64,000 nt of DNA from Brachyhypopomus gauderio. Taxonomy: Eukaryota; Chordata; Actinopteri; Gymnotiformes; Hypopomidae. The translations under genes were made by a program, and so were the position numbers. The notes beneath the pieces were generated by a model. It made no database searches. It was not told where the DNA came from and saw only the letters and a list, made by a program, of their open reading frames with translations. Below, piece by piece: positions 14,401-26,345 of this stretch. The stretch spans positions 2,071,001 to 2,135,000 of the forward strand of contig NC_135212.1 of the NCBI RefSeq assembly GCF_052324685.1, read 5' to 3'. Within the stretch, counting starts at the first letter, position 1. Every line of letters begins with the position of its first letter.

Positions 14401-15465
14401 CATAACCAGTGTCTGTATAACCAGTGTCTGTATAACCAGTGTCTACATAACCAGTGTCTGTATAACCAGTGTCTACATAACCAGTGTCTGTATAACCAGT
14501 GTGTGTATAACCAGTGTGTGTATAACCAGTGTCTACATAACCAGTGTCTGTATAACCAGTGTCTGTATAACCAGTGTCTGTATAACCAGTGTCTACATAA
14601 CCAGTGTCTGTATAACCAGTGTCTACATAACCAGTGTCTGTATAACCAGTGTCTACATAACCAGTGTCTGTATAACCAGTGTCTGTATAACCAGTGTCTA
14701 CATAACCAGTGTCTGTATAACCAGTGTCTGTATAACCAGTGTCTACATAACCAGTGTCTGTATAACCAGTGTCTGCATAACCAGTGTTTGTATAACCAGT
14801 GTCTGTATAACCAGTGTCTGCATAACCAGTGTCTGTATAACCAGTGTCTACATAACTAGTGTGTACATAATCAGTGTCTGTATAACCAGTGTCTGTATAA
14901 CCAGTGTCTACATAACCAGTGTCTACATAACCAGTGTCTGTATAACCAGTGTCTGTATAACCAGTGTCTACATAACCAGTGTCTACATAACCAGTGTCTG
15001 TATAACCAGTGTCTACATAACCAGTGTCTACATAACCAGTGTCTGTATAACCAGTGTCTGCATAACCAGTGTCTGTATAACCAGTGTCTGTATAACCAGT
15101 GTCTGCATAACTAGTGTCTGTATAACCAGTGTCTGTATAACCAGTGTCTGCATAACCAGTGTCTGTATAACCAGTGTCTGCATAACCAGTGTCTGTATAA
15201 CCAGTGTCTGTATAACCAGTGTCTACATAACCAGTGTCTGTATAACCAGTGTCTGTATAACCAGTGTCTACATAACCAGTGTCTGTATAGCCCGTGTCTG
15301 TATAACCAGTGTCTGTATAACCAGTGTCTACATAACCAGTGTCTGTATAACCAGTGTCTGTATAACCAGTGTCTGTATAGCCCATGTCTGTATAACCAGT
15401 GTCTGTATAACCAGTGTCTGTATAACCAGTGTCTACATAACCAGTGTCTGTATAACCAGTGTCTG
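8431..15465. repeat. Higher-order duplication inside the array, copy A
   Basis: Marker variants here recur 7,500 bases later. Examples are GCCAG at 8681/16181, CTAG at 9846/17346, GTTTGCATAA at 14308/21808, CTAGTGTGTACATAA at 14856/22356, and TAGCCCGTG and TAGCCCATG near 15290/22790 and 15380/22880. One internal pair is offset by 7,515 (12816/20331), which is one unit gained. Line-by-line comparison keeps agreeing leftward to about 8431 and breaks just after 15465. Confidence 0.8.
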
Positions 15466-15930
15466 TATAACCAGTGTGTGTATAACCAGTGTCTACATAA
15501 CCAGTGTCTGTATAACCAGTGCCAGCATAACCAGTATCTGTATAACCAGTGTCTACATAACCAGTGTCTGTATAACCAGTGTCTGTATAACCAGTGTCTA
15601 CATAACCAGTGTCTGTATAACCAGTGTCTGTATAACCAGTGTCTGCATAACCAGTGTCTGTATAACCAGTGTCTGTATAACCAGTGTCTGTATAACCAGT
15701 GTCTACATAACCAGTGTCTGTATAACCAGTGTCTGTATAACCAGTGTCTACATAACCAGTGTCTGTATAACCAGTGTCTGTATAACCAGTGTCTGCATAA
15801 CCAGTGTCTGTATAACCAGTGTCTGTATAACCAGTGTCTGTATAACCAGTGTCTACATAACCAGTGTCTGTATAACCAGTGTCTGTATAACCAGTGTCTA
15901 CATAACCAGTGTCTGTATAACCAGTGTCTG

Positions 15931-18900
15931 TATAACCAGTGTCTGTATAACCAGTGTCTACATAACCAGTGTCTGTATAACCAGTGTCTGTATAACCAGT
16001 GTCTACATAACCAGTGTCTGTATAACCAGTGTCTGTATAACCAGTGTCTGTATAACCAGTGTCTACATAACCAGTGTCTGTATAACCAGTGTCTACATAA
16101 CCAGTGTCTGTATAACCAGTGTCTGTATAACCAGTGTGTGTATAACCAGTGTCTACATAACCAGTGTCTGTATAACCAGTGCCAGCATAACCAGTATCTG
16201 TATAACCAGTGTCTACATAACCAGTGTCTGTATAACCAGTGTCTGTATAACCAGTGTCTACATAACCAGTGTCTGTATAACCAGTGTCTGTATAACCAGT
16301 GTCTGCATAACCAGTGTCTGTATAACCAGTGTCTGTATAACCAGTGTCTGTATAACCAGTGTCTACATAACCAGTGTCTGTATAACCAGTGTCTGTATAA
16401 CCAGTGTCTACATAACCAGTGTCTGTATAACCAGTGTCTGTATAACCAGTGTCTGCATAACCAGTGTCTGTATAACCAGTGTCTGTATAACCAGTGTCTG
16501 TATAACCAGTGTCTACATAACCAGTGTCTGTATAACCAGTGTCTGTATAACCAGTGTCTACATAACCAGTGTCTGTATAACCAGTGTCTGTATAACCAGT
16601 GTCTGTATAACCAGTGTCTACATAACCAGTGTCTGTATAACCAGTGTCTGTATAACCAGTGTCTACATAACCAGTGTCTGTATAACCAGTGTCTACATAA
16701 CCAGTGTCTGTATAACCAGTGTCTGTATAACCAGTGTCTGTATAACCAGTGTCTGTATAACCAGTGTCTACATAACCAGTGTCTGTATAACCAGTGTCTG
16801 TATAACCAGTGTCTGTATAACCAGTGTCTGTATAACCAGTGTCTACATAACCAGTGTCTGTATAACCAGTGTCTGTATAACCAGTGTCTGTATAACCAGT
16901 GTCTACATAACCAGTGTCTGTATAACCAGTGTCTGTATAACCAGTGTCTACATAACCAGTGTCTGTATAACCAGTGTCTACATAACCAGTGTCTGTATAA
17001 CCAGTGTCTGTATAACCAGTGTGTGTATAACCAGTGTCTACATAACCAGTGTCTGTATAACCAGTGTCTGTATAACCAGTGTCTACATAACCAGTGTCTG
17101 TATAACCAGTGTCTACATAACCAGTGTCTGTATAACCAGTGTCTACATAACCAGTGTCTGTATAACCAGTGTCTGTATAACCAGTGTCTACATAACCAGT
17201 GTCTGTATAACCAGTGTCTGTATAACCAGTGTCTACATAACCAGTGTCTGTATAACCAGTGTCTGCATAACCAGTGTTTGTATAACCAGTGTCTGTATAA
17301 CCAGTGTCTGCATAACCAGTGTCTGTATAACCAGTGTCTACATAACTAGTGTCTACATAATCAGTGTCTGTATAACCAGTGTCTGTATAACCAGTGTCTA
17401 CATAACCAGTGTCTACATAACCAGTGTCTGTATAACCAGTGTCTGTATAACCAGTGTCTACATAACCAGTGTCTACATAACCAGTGTCTGTATAACCAGT
17501 GTCTACATAACCAGTGTCTGTATAACCAGTGTCTGTATAACCAGTGTCTACATAACCAGTGTCTGTATAACCAGTGTCTGTATAACCAGTGTCTGCATAA
17601 CCAGTGTCTGTATAACCAGTGTCTGTATAACCAGTGTCTGTATAACCAGTGTCTACATAACCAGTGTCTGTATAACCAGTGTCTGTATAACCAGTGTCTG
17701 TATAACCAGTGTCTACATAACCAGTGTCTGTATAACCAGTGTCTGTATAACCAGTGTCTGTATAACCAGTGTCTACATAACCAGTGTCTGTATAACCAGT
17801 GTCTGTATAACCAGTGTCTGTATAACCAGTGTCTACATAACCAGTGTCTGTATAACCAGTGTCTACATAACCAGTGTCTGTATAACCAGTGTCTGTATAA
17901 CCAGTGTCTGTATAACCAGTGTCTACATAACCAGTGTCTGTATAACCAGTGTCTGTATAACCAGTGTCTGCATAACCAGTGTCTGTATAACCAGTGTCTG
18001 CATAACCAGTGTCTGTATAACCAGTGTCTGCATAACCAGTGTCTGTATAACCAGTGTCTGTATAACCAGTGTCTACATAACCAGTGTCTGTATAACCAGT
18101 GTCTACATAACCAGTGTCTGTATAACCAGTGTCTGTATAACCAGTGTCTGTATAACCAGTGTCTACATAACCAGTGTCTGTATAACCAGTGTCTGTATAA
18201 CCAGTGTCTGCATAACCAGTGTCTGTATAACCAGTGTCTGCATAACCAGTGTCTGTATAACCAGTGTCTGCATAACCAGTGTCTGTATAACCAGTGTCTG
18301 TATAACCAGTGTCTACATAACCAGTGTCTGTATAACCAGTGTCTACATAACCAGTGTCTGTATAACCAGTGTCTGTATAACCAGTGTCTGTATAACCAGT
18401 GTCTGCATAACCAGTGTCTGTATAACCAGTGTCTGTATAACCAGTGTCTGTATAACCAGTGTCTACATAACCAGTGTCTGTATAACCAGTGTCTGTATAA
18501 CCAGTGTCTACATAACCAGTGTCTGTATAACCAGTGTCTGTATAACCAGTGTCTGCATAACCAGTGTCTGTATAACCAGTGTCTGTATAACCAGTGTCTG
18601 TATAACCAGTGTCTACATAACCAGTGTCTGTATAACCAGTGTCTGTATAACCAGTGTCTACATAACCAGTGTCTGTATAACCAGTGTCTGTATAACCAGT
18701 GTCTGCATAACCAGTGTCTGTATAACCAGTGTCTGTATAACCAGTGTCTGTATAACCAGTGTCTACATAACCAGTGTCTGTATAACCAGTGTCTGTATAA
18801 CCAGTGTCTGTATAACCAGTGTCTGTATAACCAGTGTCTACATAACCAGTGTCTGTATAACCAGTGTCTGTATAACCAGTGTCTACATAACCAGTGTCTG

Positions 18901-21900
18901 TATAACCAGTGTCTGTATAACCAGTGTCTACATAACCAGTGTCTGTATAACCAGTGTCTGTATAACCAGTGTCTACATAACCAGTGTCTGTATAACCAGT
19001 GTCTGTATAACCAGTGTCTGTATAACCAGTGTCTACATAACCAGTGTCTGTATAACCAGTGTCTACATAACCAGTGTCTGTATAACCAGTGTCTGTATAA
19101 CCAGTGTGTGTATAACCAGTGTCTACATAACCAGTGTCTGTATAACCAGTGCCAGCATAACCAGTATCTGTATAACCAGTGTCTACATAACCAGTGTCTG
19201 TATAACCAGTGTCTGTATAACCAGTGTCTACATAACCAGTGTCTGTATAACCAGTGTCTGTATAACCAGTGTCTGCATAACCAGTGTCTGTATAACCAGT
19301 GTCTGTATAACCAGTGTCTGTATAACCAGTGTCTACATAACCAGTGTCTGTATAACCAGTGTCTGTATAACCAGTGTCTACATAACCAGTGTCTGTATAA
19401 CCAGTGTCTGTATAACCAGTGTCTGCATAACCAGTGTCTGTATAACCAGTGTCTGTATAACCAGTGTCTGTATAACCAGTGTCTACATAACCAGTGTCTG
19501 TATAACCAGTGTCTGTATAACCAGTGTCTACATAACCAGTGTCTGTATAACCAGTGTCTGTATAACCAGTGTCTGTATAACCAGTGTCTACATAACCAGT
19601 GTCTGTATAACCAGTGTCTGTATAACCAGTGTCTACATAACCAGTGTCTGTATAACCAGTGTCTACATAACCAGTGTCTGTATAACCAGTGTCTGTATAA
19701 CCAGTGTCTGTATAACCAGTGTCTGTATAACCAGTGTCTACATAACCAGTGTCTGTATAACCAGTGTCTGTATAACCAGTGTCTGCATAACCAGTGTCTG
19801 TATAACCAGTGTCTGTATAACCAGTGTCTACATAACCAGTGTCTGTATAACCAGTGTCTGTATAACCAGTGTCTGTATAACCAGTGTCTACATAACCAGT
19901 GTCTGTATAACCAGTGTCTGTATAACCAGTGTCTACATAACCAGTGTCTGTATAACCAGTGTCTACATAACCAGTGTCTGTATAACCAGTGTCTGTATAA
20001 CCAGTGTGTGTATAACCAGTGTCTACATAACCAGTGTCTGTATAACCAGTGTCTGTATAACCAGTGTCTACATAACCAGTGTCTGTATAACCAGTGTCTA
20101 CATAACCAGTGTCTGTATAACCAGTGTCTACATAACCAGTGTCTGTATAACCAGTGTCTGTATAACCAGTGTCTACATAACCAGTGTCTGTATAACCAGT
20201 GTCTGTATAACCAGTGTCTACATAACCAGTGTCTGTATAACCAGTGTCTGCATAACCAGTGTTTGTATAACCAGTGTCTGTATAACCAGTGTCTGCATAA
20301 CCAGTGTCTGTATAACCAGTGTCTACATAACTAGTGTCTACATAATCAGTGTCTGTATAACCAGTGTCTGTATAACCAGTGTCTACATAACCAGTGTCTA
20401 CATAACCAGTGTCTGTATAACCAGTGTCTGTATAACCAGTGTCTACATAACCAGTGTCTACATAACCAGTGTCTGTATAACCAGTGTCTACATAACCAGT
20501 GTCTGTATAACCAGTGTCTGTATAACCAGTGTCTACATAACCAGTGTCTGTATAACCAGTGTCTGTATAACCAGTGTCTGCATAACCAGTGTCTGTATAA
20601 CCAGTGTCTGTATAACCAGTGTCTGTATAACCAGTGTCTACATAACCAGTGTCTGTATAACCAGTGTCTGTATAACCAGTGTCTGTATAACCAGTGTCTA
20701 CATAACCAGTGTCTGTATAACCAGTGTCTGTATAACCAGTGTCTGTATAACCAGTGTCTACATAACCAGTGTCTGTATAACCAGTGTCTGTATAACCAGT
20801 GTCTACATAACCAGTGTCTGTATAACCAGTGTCTACATAACCAGTGTCTGTATAACCAGTGTCTGTATAACCAGTGTCTGTATAACCAGTGTCTACATAA
20901 CCAGTGTCTGTATAACCAGTGTCTGTATAACCAGTGTCTGCATAACCAGTGTCTGTATAACCAGTGTCTGCATAACCAGTGTCTGTATAACCAGTGTCTG
21001 CATAACCAGTGTCTGTATAACCAGTGTCTGTATAACCAGTGTCTACATAACCAGTGTCTGTATAACCAGTGTCTACATAACCAGTGTCTGTATAACCAGT
21101 GTCTGTATAACCAGTGTCTGTATAACCAGTGTCTACATAACCAGTGTCTGTATAACCAGTGTCTGTATAACCAGTGTCTGCATAACCAGTGTCTGTATAA
21201 CCAGTGTCTGCATAACCAGTGTCTGTATAACCAGTGTCTGCATAACCAGTGTCTGTATAACCAGTGTCTGTATAACCAGTGTCTACATAACCAGTGTCTG
21301 TATAACCAGTGTCTGTATAACCAGTGTCTGTATAACCAGTGTCTGCATAACCAGTGTCTGTATAACCAGTGTCTGCATAACCAGTGTCTGTATAACCAGT
21401 GTCTGCATAACCAGTGTCTGTATAACCAGTGTCTGCATAACCAGTGTCTGCATAACCAGTGTCTGTATAACCAGTGTCTACATAACCAGTGTCTGTATAA
21501 CCAGTGTCTGTATAACCAGTGTCTACATAACCAGTGTCTGTATAACCAGTGTCTGTATAACCAGTGTCTACATAACCAGTGTCTACATAACCAGTGTCTG
21601 TATAACCAGTGTCTACATAACCAGTGTCTGTATAACCAGTGTCTGTATAACCAGTGTCTGTATAACCAGTGTCTACATAACCAGTGTCTGTATAACCAGT
21701 GTCTGTATAACCAGTGTCTACATAACCAGTGTCTGTATAACCAGTGTCTGTATAACCAGTGTCTACATAACCAGTGTCTGTATAACCAGTGTCTGTATAA
21801 CCAGTGTTTGCATAACCAGTGTCTGTATAACCAGTGTCTGTATAACCAGTGTCTACATAACCAGTGTCTGTATAACCAGTGTCTGTATAACCAGTGTCTA

Positions 21901-22965
21901 CATAACCAGTGTCTGTATAACCAGTGTCTGTATAACCAGTGTCTACATAACCAGTGTCTGTATAACCAGTGTCTACATAACCAGTGTCTGTATAACCAGT
22001 GTGTGTATAACCAGTGTGTGTATAACCAGTGTCTACATAACCAGTGTCTGTATAACCAGTGTCTGTATAACCAGTGTCTGTATAACCAGTGTCTACATAA
22101 CCAGTGTCTGTATAACCAGTGTCTACATAACCAGTGTCTGTATAACCAGTGTCTACATAACCAGTGTCTGTATAACCAGTGTCTGTATAACCAGTGTCTA
22201 CATAACCAGTGTCTGTATAACCAGTGTCTGTATAACCAGTGTCTACATAACCAGTGTCTGTATAACCAGTGTCTGCATAACCAGTGTTTGTATAACCAGT
22301 GTCTGTATAACCAGTGTCTGCATAACCAGTGTCTGTATAACCAGTGTCTACATAACTAGTGTGTACATAATCAGTGTCTGTATAACCAGTGTCTGTATAA
22401 CCAGTGTCTACATAACCAGTGTCTACATAACCAGTGTCTGTATAACCAGTGTCTGTATAACCAGTGTCTACATAACCAGTGTCTACATAACCAGTGTCTG
22501 TATAACCAGTGTCTACATAACCAGTGTCTACATAACCAGTGTCTGTATAACCAGTGTCTGCATAACCAGTGTCTGTATAACCAGTGTCTGTATAACCAGT
22601 GTCTGCATAACTAGTGTCTGTATAACCAGTGTCTGTATAACCAGTGTCTGCATAACCAGTGTCTGTATAACCAGTGTCTGCATAACCAGTGTCTGTATAA
22701 CCAGTGTCTGTATAACCAGTGTCTACATAACCAGTGTCTGTATAACCAGTGTCTGTATAACCAGTGTCTACATAACCAGTGTCTGTATAGCCCGTGTCTG
22801 TATAACCAGTGTCTGTATAACCAGTGTCTACATAACCAGTGTCTGTATAACCAGTGTCTGTATAACCAGTGTCTGTATAGCCCATGTCTGTATAACCAGT
22901 GTCTGTATAACCAGTGTCTGTATAACCAGTGTCTACATAACCAGTGTCTGTATAACCAGTGTCTA
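15931..22965. repeat. Higher-order duplication inside the array, copy B
   Basis: This is the partner of the segment at 8431-15465, displaced by 7,500 bases (500 units). It carries the same order of rare variants. Within it, as within copy A, a shorter period of about 2,970-2,985 bases is visible (GCCAG at 16181 and 19151; CTAG at 17346 and 20331), giving a nested repeat structure. Confidence 0.8.
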
Positions 22966-25900
22966 CATAACCAGTGTCTACATAACCAGTGTCTGTATAA
23001 CCAGTGTCTGCATAACCAGTGTCTGTATAACCAGTGTCTGTATAACCAGTGTCTGCATAACCAGTGTCTGTATAACCAGTGTCTGTATAACCAGTGTCTG
23101 TATAGCCCGTGTCTGTATAACCAGTGTCTGTATAACCAGTGTCTACATAACCAGTGTCTGTATAACCAGTGTCTACATAACCAGTGTCTGTATAACCAGT
23201 GTCTACATAACCAGTGTCTGTATAACCAGTGTCTGTATAACCAGTGTCTACATAACCAGTGTCTGTATAACCAGTGTCTGTATAACCAGTGTCTACATAA
23301 CCAGTGTCTGTATAACCAGTGTCTGCATAACCAGTGTTTGTATAACCAGTGTCTGTATAACCAGTGTCTGCATAACCAGTGTCTGTATAACCAGTGTCTA
23401 CATAACTAGTGTCTACATAATCAGTGTCTGTATAACCAGTGTCTGTATAACCAGTGTCTACATAACCAGTGTCTACATAACCAGTGTCTGTATAACCAGT
23501 GTCTGTATAACCAGTGTCTACATAACCAGTGTCTACATAACCAGTGTCTGTATAACCAGTGTCTACATAACCAGTGTCTACATAACCAGTGTCTGTATAA
23601 CCAGTGTCTGCATAACCAGTGTCTGTATAACCAGTGTCTGTATAACCAGTGTCTGCATAACTAGTGTCTGTATAACCAGTGTCTGTATAACCAGTGTCTG
23701 CATAACCAGTGTCTGTATAACCAGTGTCTGCATAACCAGTGTCTGTATAACCAGTGTCTGTATAACCAGTGTCTACATAACCAGTGTCTGTATAACCAGT
23801 GTCTGTATAACCAGTGTCTACATAACCAGTGTCTGTATAGCCCGTGTCTGTATAACCAGTGTCTGTATAACCAGTGTCTGTATAACCAGTGTCTGTATAA
23901 CCAGTGTCTGTATAACCAGTGTCTACATAACCAGTGTCTGTATAACCAGTGTCTGTATAACCAGTGTCTGTATAACCAGTGTCTGTATAACCAGTGTCTA
24001 CATAACCAGTGTCTGTATAGCCCGTGTCTGTATAACCAGTGTCTGTATAACCAGTGTCTACATAACCAGTGTCTGTATAACCAGTGTCTGTATAACCAGT
24101 GTCTGTATAGCCCATGTCTGTATAACCAGTGTCTGTATAACCAGTGTCTGTATAACCAGTGTCTACATAACCAGTGTCTGTATAACCAGTGTCTACATAA
24201 CCAGTGTCTACATAACCAGTGTCTGTATAACCAGTGTCTGCATAACCAGTGTCTGTATAACCAGTGTCTGTATAACCAGTGTCTGTATAGCCCGTGTCTG
24301 TATAACCAGTGTCTGTATAACCAGTGTCTACATAACCAGTGTCTGTATAACCAGTGTCTGTATAACCAGTGTCTACATAACCAGTGTCTGTATAGCCCGT
24401 GTCTGTATAACCAGTGTCTGTATAACCAGTGTCTACATAACCAGTGTCTGTATAACCAGTGTCTGTATAACCAGTGTCTACATAACCAGTGTCTACATAA
24501 CCAGTGTCTGTATAACCAGTGTCTGTATAACCAGTGTCTACATAACCAGTGTCTACATAACCAGTGTCTGTATAACCAGTGTCTACATAACCAGTGTCTG
24601 TATAACCAGTGTCTGTATAACCAGTGTCTGCATAACCAGTGTCTGTACAACCAGTGTCTGCATAACCAGTGTCTGTATAACCAGTGTCTGTATAACCAGT
24701 GTCTACATAACCAGTGTCTGTATAACCAGTGTCTGTATAACCAGTGTCTGCATAACCAGTGTCTGTATAACCAGTGTCTGTATAACCAGTGTCTGTATAA
24801 CCAGTGTCTACATAACCAGTGTCTGTATAACCAGTGTCTGTATAACCAGTGTCTGTATAACCAGTGTCTGCATAACCAGTTTCTGTATAACCAGTGTCTA
24901 CATAACTAGTGTCTACATAATCAGTGTCTGTATAACCTGTGTCTGTATAACCAGTGTCTGCATAACCAGTTTCTGCATAACCAGTGTCTGTATAACCAGT
25001 GTCTGTATAACCAGTGTCTGCATAACTAGTGTCTGTATAACCAGTGTCTGTATAACCAGTGTCTGCATAACCAGTGTCTGTATAACCAGTGTCTGTATAA
25101 CCAGTGTCTACATAACCAGTGTCTACATAACCAGTGTCTGTATAACCAGTGTCTGTATAACCAGTGTCTACATAACCAGTGTCTGTATAACCAGTGTCTG
25201 TATAACCAGTGTCTGTATAACCAGTGTCTACATAACCAGTGTCTGCATAACCAGTGTCTGTATAACCAGTGTCTGTATAACCAGTGTCTACATAACCAGT
25301 GTCTGTATAGCCCGTGTCTGTATAACCAGTGTCTGTATAACCAGTGTCTACATAACCAGTGTCTGTATAACCAGTGTCTGTATAACCAGTGTCTGTATAA
25401 CCAGTGTCTACATAACCAGTGTCTACATAACCAGTGTCTGTATAACCAGTGTCTGTATAACCAGTGTCTACATAACCAGTGTCTACATAACCAGTTTCTA
25501 TGCATTTGACTCATAAAGGATGAGACTGCAGAATTAGCAGAAGACAGGACTGATTAATCAATGTTTAGTACATTTTTAGATTATTATTTATTTACACTAA
25601 AATGTATAATCTAAAAACTTTTGTACGTACATGGTACACGTATTGCCACTGGTTAAAACAAAAAATGCTATTGATACATTTCATGTGCACATCTACAACA
25701 ATTAATGGTTGTCAAGAAACTAATTTTATATGCACTGAATTGTGGAAGTGTCTGAATGTCATTGGCTCTAATGTTTGTTTGTTGACACATTTAAGTTAAC
25801 AAACAGAGTGGAGGTTATGATGTCAGTGCGAACCAACCATCAGCGTGGCTGTAATGAGCAGACGCAGCTACACGCAGCTGTTCTGTGCACATCCAGACCC

Positions 25901-26189
25901 AATTTAGCTGCATTTAGCTGGATTTTCCTTTATTGCTACTGTAACTCTGCTGTGATTTAGAGTTCAGTCTTCCCACCGTTCGAAAAACATCTGTTGTGTC
26001 TACTGAATATACAGGTATTGGCAGCTGGACACCACGTAGTCTTGTTTCTGGATTAGTCTGGTGTACTCTGGGACTGTTGAACTCTTCATGATAATACATG
26101 ACTTTAATAGGGTTGTTAGCGCTAGCCTAGGGGGCATAATTCCATGCCATTAATATTGACTTGAGATTGACCACAGGAGTTACCCTAGA

Positions 26190-26345
26190 TCACAGGTGAA
26201 AGATTCCAGTCCTGAAGGACCAAAGTCCAGTGCTTTGGTGAATTCCCTGCTGCGCTTGATGCAGTTCAGCAGTTAATTCTGGGTTTAGCAGAATTAAAGA
26301 GCAGAAATCACCAAGCTGTCCTGCACCGCAGCACTCTGGACCTGG
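26190..26345 (-). mobile_element. hAT-derived repeat remnant
   Basis: The segment holds ATCACAGGTGAAAGATTCCA, GTCCTGAAGGACC and GGACCTGGGCGGCCC, which resemble the ends of non-autonomous fish hAT elements. No clear second terminus or target duplication is visible. The classification rests on remembered motifs. Confidence 0.4.

Larger units (their letters stand above)
3979..25500. repeat. Giant 15-bp minisatellite, about 1,435 units
   Basis: The consensus unit is TATAACCAGTGTCTG. Almost all variation is at the junction between units: CTG|TATAA, CTA|CATAA or CTG|CATAA. Rarer variants are GTGTGTG, GCCAG...TATCTG, CTAG for CCAG, AATCAG, GTTTG and TAGCCCGTG. All marker-to-marker distances I measured are multiples of 15 (for example 2985, 2970, 2040, 2490, 7500), so no within-unit indel has been fixed between those markers. 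Since 15 is divisible by 3 and the unit lacks stops in several frames, very long open frames arise on both strands: 3935-24115 on -, with pentapeptide GYTDT, and 3977-25516 on +, with pentapeptide ITSVC. There is no gene structure, start context or complexity to support translation. Confidence 0.97.

Noticed and set aside
3935-24115. Giant open frame on the - strand (6,726 codons, GYTDT-type pentapeptides)
   Set aside because: It is produced by a 15-bp repeat with no stop in that frame. There is no unique sequence, domain or splice context, and equally long frames exist on the other strand.
3979-25500. CRISPR array or telomeric/centromeric satellite
   Set aside because: Units are directly adjacent without spacers and the genome is animal. 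The unit is not telomeric. The array sits beside ordinary genes, so a centromeric role is unsupported.
3977-25516. Giant open frame on the + strand (7,179 codons, ITSVC-type pentapeptides) and shorter NQCLY frames
   Set aside because: Same repeat artefact; the frames begin and end with the array.
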